From positions 1-64,000 of the forward strand of contig UQXH01000004.1 in the NCBI GenBank assembly GCA_900545025.1: a DNA stretch of 64,000 nucleotides. Direction: 5' to 3'. The notes beneath the pieces were generated by a model. That model was not told the origin of the DNA, ran no database searches, and worked only from the letters and a program-made list of their open reading frames with translations. Numbering within the stretch: the stretch's first letter is position 1; the number at the start of each line of letters is the position of its first letter. This document shows positions 59,181 through 64,000 of the stretch, in pieces. The position numbers and the translations under genes were made by a program. The DNA is from an uncultured Phascolarctobacterium sp. (GTDB lineage Bacteria; Bacillota; Negativicutes; Acidaminococcales; Acidaminococcaceae).

Positions 59181-59970
59181 AATTGCCATTATTGGCGGTA
59201 CCGGTATTTACAGCCCGGAAGCGTTGAGTGGATTTGAAAGCAGGATAGTTCAGACTCCTTATGGACCTGCCTTATGCAATATTGGAGAAATTTCAGGAAA
59301 CATGGTAGTATTTATTACCCGTCATGGTGTTGGGCATAAAACTCCGCCGCATAAAGTAAATTATCGTGCCAATATCTGGGCTTTGAAAAGTTTGGGCATC
59401 GAGGAAATATTTGCCACTACCGCTGTAGGCTCGCTGAATCCAGAAATGAAAGCAGGCCATTTTGTGGTATGTGACCAGGTGCTTGACTTTACTAAAAGTC
59501 GTATAAATACTTTTTATGATACACCTGAACGCGGCGTAGCTCATGTAGACTTTACCAATCCGTATTGTCCTGTACTGCGTGAAAAAGTTATTAACTGTCT
59601 GAAGAATACTGATATTGTCTTTCATGAGCATGGTACATACGTATGCACAGAAGGTCCGCGCTTTGAAACAGCGGCTGAAATCAAAATGTTTGCGCAGTTA
59701 GGCGGCGATTTGGTAGGGATGACAAATATACCTGAATCGTTGTTAGCTCGTGAAGCAGAAATGTGCTATACAAATTGCTCTATTGTTACCAATATGGCTG
59801 CAGGGATTTCTCCCACACCGCTTTCACATAGTGAAGTAGTAGAAGAAATGCAGCGCAGCATTGCAAATATGGAAAAACTTATTTCCGCTTTTATTGCTTA
59901 TGAGGGCCCTGTTCATACTGAATGCGGCTGCCGTAACTGTATGGCGGAATTTGGCGGATTCAAGCTGTAG
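59173..59970 (+). CDS. mtnP: S-methyl-5'-thioadenosine phosphorylase
   Basis: Splits methylthioadenosine with phosphate into adenine and 5-methylthioribose-1-phosphate. The 265 residues have IGGTGIYSPEAL (about 6-17), the phosphate-site TRHGVGHKTPPHKVNYRANIWAL (about 50-72), CTEGPRFETAAEI and GMTNIPESLLAREAEMCY, which match the trimeric MTAP/PNP family. The TNIPE variation makes a broader purine-nucleoside role possible, but position immediately before mtnA supports MTA. GGAGG is upstream inside the preceding gene's end, and the frames overlap by 8 bases. Confidence 0.92.
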   Translation: MRKIAIIGGTGIYSPEALSGFESRIVQTPYGPALCNIGEISGNMVVFITRHGVGHKTPPHKVNYRANIWALKSLGIEEIFATTAVGSLNPEMKAGHFVVCDQVLDFTKSRINTFYDTPERGVAHVDFTNPYCPVLREKVINCLKNTDIVFHEHGTYVCTEGPRFETAAEIKMFAQLGGDLVGMTNIPESLLAREAEMCYTNCSIVTNMAAGISPTPLSHSEVVEEMQRSIANMEKLISAFIAYEGPVHTECGCRNCMAEFGGFKL

Positions 59971-59982
59971 GGAAGTGTTGTT

Positions 59983-61035
59983 ATGACCGAAACCATGCGC
60001 TGGGAAAACGGTAAGCTTATATTATTAGATCAGACAAAATTACCGCAGGAAAGTGCCTTGATTTCCTGTGAAGACTATAAACGTGTTAAAGAAGCAATCC
60101 AACGTCTGGAAGTTAGAGGAGCACCTGCTATTGGTGCTGCTGCAGCTTTTGCGATGGTATTAGGGGCAAAGGAAGCTGCGAATCGACCTGATTTCTTAGG
60201 TGCCTTGACTAAGATAAAGGATGATTTAATCAGTGCGCGTCCCACAGCAGTAAATCTAAAGTGGGGAGCAGAAAAGGTATACAGCCTTGCTGCCAAGATG
60301 ACAGAAGAGCTTATTGCGCCTGCTAAAATTATTGAGAAGCTGGAACAGCTTGCTGTAGAAATTTATAAAAATGATATAGCAGTAAATAAGAAAATAGGCT
60401 GCTATGGTGCGGAAATACTGCCTGACAACGCCGTTGTCCTGACGCATTGCAATGCCGGAGCACTGGCAACATGCGGATGGGGAACTGCCTTGGGCGTTGT
60501 TCGTGCGGCTTATAGCCTTGGTAAGCTGCAAATGGTATATGCCGACGAAACCAGACCTTTATTGCAAGGTGCACGTTTAACAGCTTATGAATTGTCTGAA
60601 GATAATATTCCCGTTACTGTTATAACCGATGGCATGGCTGCATGGACGATGAAAACCAAAGGTATTAATGCTGTTGTTGTAGGTGCAGACCGTATTGCTG
60701 CAAATGGTGATACGGCAAATAAAATCGGTACTTACGGTGTAGCCTTGGCTGCTAAAGCGCATAATATTCCGTTTTATATAGCAGCGCCCTTAAGCACTTT
60801 TGATTTTACACTTGCTGATGGCAGCAGTATACCGATTGAAGAACGCGGAGCCTGGGAGGTTAGAGGCTTTGGCCAGGAAAAAACAGTACCGCCGAAAGCA
60901 GGTATTTTTAATCCGGCTTTCGATGTTACTCCGGCTGAGCTTATTACGGGCATAATAACGGAATATGGCGTAGTTAAAGCGCCTTATACAGAAAATATAA
61001 GATTATTGCAGAAACATCTTGAGGAGGAAAACTGA
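59983..61035 (+). CDS. mtnA: S-methyl-5-thioribose-1-phosphate isomerase
   Basis: Isomerises methylthioribose-1-phosphate to methylthioribulose-1-phosphate. The 350 residues are of the eIF2B-like isomerase family: RGAPAIGAAAAFAM (about 45-58), the catalytic-Cys region HCNAGALATCGWGTALG (about 154-170) with Cys164, and a catalytic Asp in VVGADRIAANGDTANKIGTYG (about 232-252). Near the end it has the AFDVTPAELITGIITEYGV stretch. It starts 12 bases after mtnP. No mtnK kinase is needed, because mtnP releases the 1-phosphate directly. Confidence 0.94.
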   Translation: MTETMRWENGKLILLDQTKLPQESALISCEDYKRVKEAIQRLEVRGAPAIGAAAAFAMVLGAKEAANRPDFLGALTKIKDDLISARPTAVNLKWGAEKVYSLAAKMTEELIAPAKIIEKLEQLAVEIYKNDIAVNKKIGCYGAEILPDNAVVLTHCNAGALATCGWGTALGVVRAAYSLGKLQMVYADETRPLLQGARLTAYELSEDNIPVTVITDGMAAWTMKTKGINAVVVGADRIAANGDTANKIGTYGVALAAKAHNIPFYIAAPLSTFDFTLADGSSIPIEERGAWEVRGFGQEKTVPPKAGIFNPAFDVTPAELITGIITEYGVVKAPYTENIRLLQKHLEEEN

Positions 61036-61038
61036 TTC

Positions 61039-62283
61039 ATGGAAAGCATGATTAAAGATATCAATTTAGCCGCATCAGGCAAGCAAAAAATTGCCTGGGT
61101 TAAAGAGTATATGCCGCTTTTAAATATTTTGAACGAAAAGTACAGCAAAGAGCAGATTTTTAAAGGTATCAACATGGTTGTTACCATCCATCTGGAAGCA
61201 AAAACTGCTTATTTAGCACAGGTATTGAAGAATGCAGGTGCTAATGTAGTTGTTACCGGCAGCAATCCTCTCTCTACTCAAGATGATGTTGCTGCTGCGC
61301 TTGTAGATAATGGTATTACAGTATTTGCTACTCATGCCTGCGCTAACGAAGAATATGATACATATCTTCGTAAAGCGCTGGAAATTGAGCCTGATTTGAT
61401 TATTGACGATGGCGGCGACCTGGTAAACATGCTGCATGGCGAAAGAAAAGACCTTATTGGCAAGCTTATCGGCGGCAGTGAAGAAACAACTACCGGTGTA
61501 CATCGTCTGAAAGCGCTCTCTAAAGCAGGCCATCTGGCTTTCCCGATGATTGCGGTTAACGATGCTTACTGCAAATATTTGTTTGATAACCGTTATGGTA
61601 CCGGTCAATCCTCTTGGGATGGTATCATGAGAACGACTAATTTGTCCGTTGCTGGTAAAACCGTAGTTGTTGCCGGTTATGGCTGGTGCGGCAAAGGCGT
61701 TGCTATGCGTGCTAAAGGCATGGGCGCTAATGTTATCGTAACTGAAATTGACCCGATTAAGGGTATTGAAGCTGTCTTTGACGGTTTTAGAGTTATGCCT
61801 ATGGCAGAAGCTGCTAAATACGGTGATATCTTTGTAACTGTAACTGGTTGCAAAGATGTTATTACCAAAGAACATATGCAGGTAATGAAAGATGGTGCTG
61901 TATTGTCTAATGCTGGACACTTCGATGTTGAAGTTAACAAGCATCATTTGGAAGAACTTTCTGTTCTTCCTCCGTACGAAGTACGTAAAAATATCATGAC
62001 TTACACTATGGCTGACGGACGTAAACTTAACCTGTTAGGCGAGGGTCGCCTTGTAAACCTCGCTTGCGGTGACGGCCATCCTATCGAAGTTATGGACTTA
62101 TCTTTTGCTATGCAATTTTTGGCAATGAAATATCTGCTGGAACATAAAGGCAGTATGGAAAATAAACTTTATGTTCTGCCGGAAGAACTTAATACAGAAG
62201 TTGCAGCACTGAAGCTTGAAGCTATGGGTGCTGGCATTGACAAGCTCACACCGGAACAACAGGCATATCTGGAGCAGGAATAA
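61039..62283 (+). CDS. ahcY: Adenosylhomocysteinase
   Basis: Hydrolyses S-adenosylhomocysteine to adenosine and homocysteine, NAD-dependent. The 414 residues show SNPLSTQDDVAAAL (about 75-88), DDGGDLVNMLH (about 128-138), the EETTTGVHRLKAL segment, AVNDAYCKYLFDNRYGTGQS, the NAD loop VAGYGWCGKGVAMRAKGMGA (about 212-231) and NAGHFDVEV. The ATG is 11 bases after GAGGAGG. It lies between mtnA and the class II aldolase, so MTA and SAH recycling are expressed as one unit. The codon pattern appears more biased than in its neighbours. Confidence 0.95.
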   Translation: MESMIKDINLAASGKQKIAWVKEYMPLLNILNEKYSKEQIFKGINMVVTIHLEAKTAYLAQVLKNAGANVVVTGSNPLSTQDDVAAALVDNGITVFATHACANEEYDTYLRKALEIEPDLIIDDGGDLVNMLHGERKDLIGKLIGGSEETTTGVHRLKALSKAGHLAFPMIAVNDAYCKYLFDNRYGTGQSSWDGIMRTTNLSVAGKTVVVAGYGWCGKGVAMRAKGMGANVIVTEIDPIKGIEAVFDGFRVMPMAEAAKYGDIFVTVTGCKDVITKEHMQVMKDGAVLSNAGHFDVEVNKHHLEELSVLPPYEVRKNIMTYTMADGRKLNLLGEGRLVNLACGDGHPIEVMDLSFAMQFLAMKYLLEHKGSMENKLYVLPEELNTEVAALKLEAMGAGIDKLTPEQQAYLEQE

Positions 62284-62285
62284 TT

Positions 62286-62963
62286 ATGTATAGTTTACAG
62301 GATAGGGATAAATTGGCTTGCAGCAGGATTGTTTCGACAGGCAAGCTGTTAATAGAAAAGCATCTGGTAGCCGGTTCATGGGGAAATATCAGTTGTAAAA
62401 TAGGTGAGAGTATTTATGCTGTAACTCCCTCCGGCAAAGGATATGCTGGACTTACTGAGGACGATATCGTTATTATTGACCAGCAGTGTAATACTGTTTG
62501 GGGCAGGCATGTGCCTTCTTCTGAAAGTAAACTGCATGCTGCCATTTATTCAGCTTGTCCTGAGGCTCAGGCGGTAATTCATACGCACAGTATTTATGCC
62601 AGTGCTTTGGCAGCTATGCGTAAATCTATACCGCCGATTATTGAAGATATTGTGCAGATAATTGGTGGAAGTGTGAACTGTGCAGAGTATGCTTTACCAG
62701 GAACACAGCAGCTGGCTGATAATGCTGTACAAGCTTTGAATGGACGCAAAGCCGTACTTTTGGCAAATCATGGTGCTGTCTGCTGGGGTAAATCTCTGGA
62801 TGATGCACTGATTGTTGCTGAAGTACTGGAAAAGGCAGCTCAGATTGCTATAATCTGTCAGAGCTGCGGCGGTGCTGTGGAACTCCCTGAAAATGATATT
62901 GCAATCATGCACGAATTTTACAATCAACATTATTCCAAACGCCAGATGGGAGAAGAAGGATGA
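62286..62963 (+). CDS. Class II aldolase (FucA-like), probable methylthioribulose-1-phosphate aldolase
   Basis: Zinc-dependent aldolase/adducin-fold protein, 225 residues. GSWGNISCKIG (about 31-41) and TPSGKGYAGLTEDDIVII are typical. The proposed catalytic Glu is E80 in PSSESKLH, and zinc ligands are in IHTHS (about 97-101) and ANHGAVCWG (about 160-168). The SSE-x-x-x-H form matches fuculose-phosphate aldolases more than the S/A-AET form of the MtnB dehydratase. Coming after mtnP-mtnA, the best reading is cleavage of methylthioribulose-1-phosphate (or 5-deoxyribulose-phosphate) to DHAP and an aldehyde, the oxygen-independent shunt. No mtnC, mtnD or mtnW is seen. MtnB remains the alternative. 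Confidence 0.8.
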   Translation: MYSLQDRDKLACSRIVSTGKLLIEKHLVAGSWGNISCKIGESIYAVTPSGKGYAGLTEDDIVIIDQQCNTVWGRHVPSSESKLHAAIYSACPEAQAVIHTHSIYASALAAMRKSIPPIIEDIVQIIGGSVNCAEYALPGTQQLADNAVQALNGRKAVLLANHGAVCWGKSLDDALIVAEVLEKAAQIAIICQSCGGAVELPENDIAIMHEFYNQHYSKRQMGEEG

Positions 62964-64000
62964 GCAAATTACTACTGAAAAATATTGAGCTTCTTGACAC
63001 TCCAAACGGAGAAGCAAATGTTATTGCTGTTGAAGATGGTAAAATCAGCTACATAGGCAAAGATTTGCCGGACAGTTTTGCTGCTGATGAGGTTATTGAC
63101 GGTAAAGGTATGCTGGCTACTGCCGGTATGGTTAATACTCATGGTCATGTATCTATGACTTTATTGCGCAGCTATGCTGATGATATGGCATTGATGGACT
63201 GGCTGGAAAATAAAATCTGGCCCATCGAAGCAAAAATGAATGCTAAAGACATTTATTGGGGTGCGATGTTAGGTATTGCTGAAATGCTAAAAAGCGGTAC
63301 TACCTGCTTTGCTGATATGTATTGCTTCATGGATGATGTGGCAAGAGCTGTTGCTGAAACTGGTATTCGTGCCAATTTATCACGCGGATTGATTGGTCTG
63401 GCACCTGATAAGGATGACAAGCTGGCAGAAAATACCCAGTTAGTAAAAGACTGGCAAGGATACGATAATGGACGTATTCGTATTACTTACGGTCCTCATG
63501 CTCCTTATACTTGTCCTGTTGAATATCTGCAGCAGGTAATAGAAGCTGCTCAAGCGAATAAGGCAGAAATTCAGATGCATCTTTGTGAAACCAAAGGCGA
63601 AGTGGAAAATTGTATTAGAGAGCACGGTGTAACACCTATTAAGCTCATGGACCAGTTAGGTATGTTTGAACAGGGGACTATTGCTGCTCACTGCGTTTAT
63701 CTGACCGAAGATGATGTGGATATTATGGCTGCGAAGAATGTGCGTATAGCTCATAATCCCCAAAGCAATTTGAAGCTTGCCAGTGGTATTGCGCCTGTAG
63801 CAAGAATGCTGGAAAAGGGTATTTGTGTTGGTCTGGGTACTGATGGCGCTTCCAGCAACAATAATCTTGATATGCTGGAAGAATGCCGTGCTGCTGCTAT
63901 GCTGCATAAAACCACCACACTAAATCCTTTGGCTGTGCCTGCTGCACAAGCCTGGGAGATGGCAACTGTGAATGGTGCCAAAGTGTTAGGCTTTGATGAG
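62960..64000 (+). CDS. mtaD: 5-methylthioadenosine/S-adenosylhomocysteine deaminase, 3' end cut by window
   Basis: Amidohydrolase that deaminates MTA or SAH to the inosyl forms. 347 codons are present, and the frame runs open through the window end; full relatives are about 430 residues. Metal-binding H61 and H63 lie in MVNTHGHVSM, with LRSYADDMALMDWLENKIWP downstream, further ligands in MHLCET and AAHCVYL, and the late Asp in LGTDGASSNNNLDML. Start ATG 62960 overlaps the aldolase stop by four bases (ATGA) after AGAAGG. Having both this deaminase and ahcY in one operon gives two routes for SAH. A closely related guanine/cytosine-type deaminase is possible, but context favours MTA/SAH. Confidence 0.9.
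   Translation, partial: MSKLLLKNIELLDTPNGEANVIAVEDGKISYIGKDLPDSFAADEVIDGKGMLATAGMVNTHGHVSMTLLRSYADDMALMDWLENKIWPIEAKMNAKDIYWGAMLGIAEMLKSGTTCFADMYCFMDDVARAVAETGIRANLSRGLIGLAPDKDDKLAENTQLVKDWQGYDNGRIRITYGPHAPYTCPVEYLQQVIEAAQANKAEIQMHLCETKGEVENCIREHGVTPIKLMDQLGMFEQGTIAAHCVYLTEDDVDIMAAKNVRIAHNPQSNLKLASGIAPVARMLEKGICVGLGTDGASSNNNLDMLEECRAAAMLHKTTTLNPLAVPAAQAWEMATVNGAKVLGFDE

Overview
The window looks like chromosomal DNA from a diderm Firmicute (Negativicutes). Low-GC Firmicute hallmarks (CodY, ScpA/ScpB, a type 2 isopentenyl-diphosphate isomerase, Shine-Dalgarno sequences close to AGGAGG, a dprA-topA-trmFO-xerC-codY block) sit beside outer-membrane machinery: a secretin, and a YadA-type trimeric autotransporter with an S-layer homology (SLH) domain. 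The fused IspH-S1 protein, the [FeFe]-hydrogenase maturase HydF and the SatP-type carboxylate transporter fit a strict anaerobe. A Phascolarctobacterium-like Acidaminococcaceae member is my best guess, from gene content and moderate GC only.

Layout. 1-4.3 kb: divergent type IV pilus / type II secretion genes (secretin and PilP-like on minus; GspE/PilB-like and PilT-like ATPases on plus). 4.3-8.2 kb: a Kef-type antiporter, a class IV aminotransferase homologue lacking the catalytic lysine, and an ECF S-component-like membrane protein. 8.2-12.6 kb: an accessory-looking adhesin locus, insulated by terminators, with an XRE regulator (G7 tract in its promoter) and a 1225-residue trimeric autotransporter. 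12.7-18.6 kb: a DUF2156 protein, an Eis-like acetyltransferase and a large PurL with fused glutaminase. 18.7-26.4 kb: single genes (ribbon-helix-helix protein, M16C peptidase, HydF, SatP, nicotinate phosphoribosyltransferase, MGDG-synthase-like glycosyltransferase). 26.4-33 kb: dprA-topA-trmFO and xerC-codY. 33-43.3 kb: a crotonase, then an M50 protease, trpS, scpA, scpB, rluB, a flavoprotein, cmk, plsC, ispH-rpsA and fni. 43.4-47.2 kb: a DUF512 radical SAM protein, a corrinoid adenosyltransferase, der, plsY. 47.3-50 kb: an ACT-domain protein with hom and thrB. 50-58.4 kb: tRNA-Pro(GGG), a zinc-ribbon protein, prfC, a DcuS/DcuR-type two-component system, a TagA/WecG glycosyltransferase, psd, pssA, a family 2 glycosyltransferase. 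58.5-64 kb: a HAD phosphatase followed by mtnP, mtnA, ahcY, a class II aldolase and mtaD (cut by the window end).

How the genes work together. The last operon recycles the nucleoside by-products of SAM metabolism: MtnP and MtnA turn methylthioadenosine into methylthioribulose-1-phosphate, and the class II aldolase would cleave it to DHAP plus methylthioacetaldehyde (the oxygen-independent MTA shunt), while AhcY and MtaD handle S-adenosylhomocysteine. psd-pssA and plsC/plsY supply phospholipids; ispH and fni supply isoprenoids; hom-thrB make phosphohomoserine for threonine.

No insertion sequences, CRISPR arrays, prophage genes or origin were seen. No gap without a gene exceeds about 300 bases; the longest (8149-8391) holds two terminators and a promoter. 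The most unusual items are the adhesin with a C-terminal periplasmic SLH extension behind a poly-G promoter, the degenerate aminotransferase, a strong Shine-Dalgarno sequence inside ispH-rpsA, and the MTA-shunt operon.
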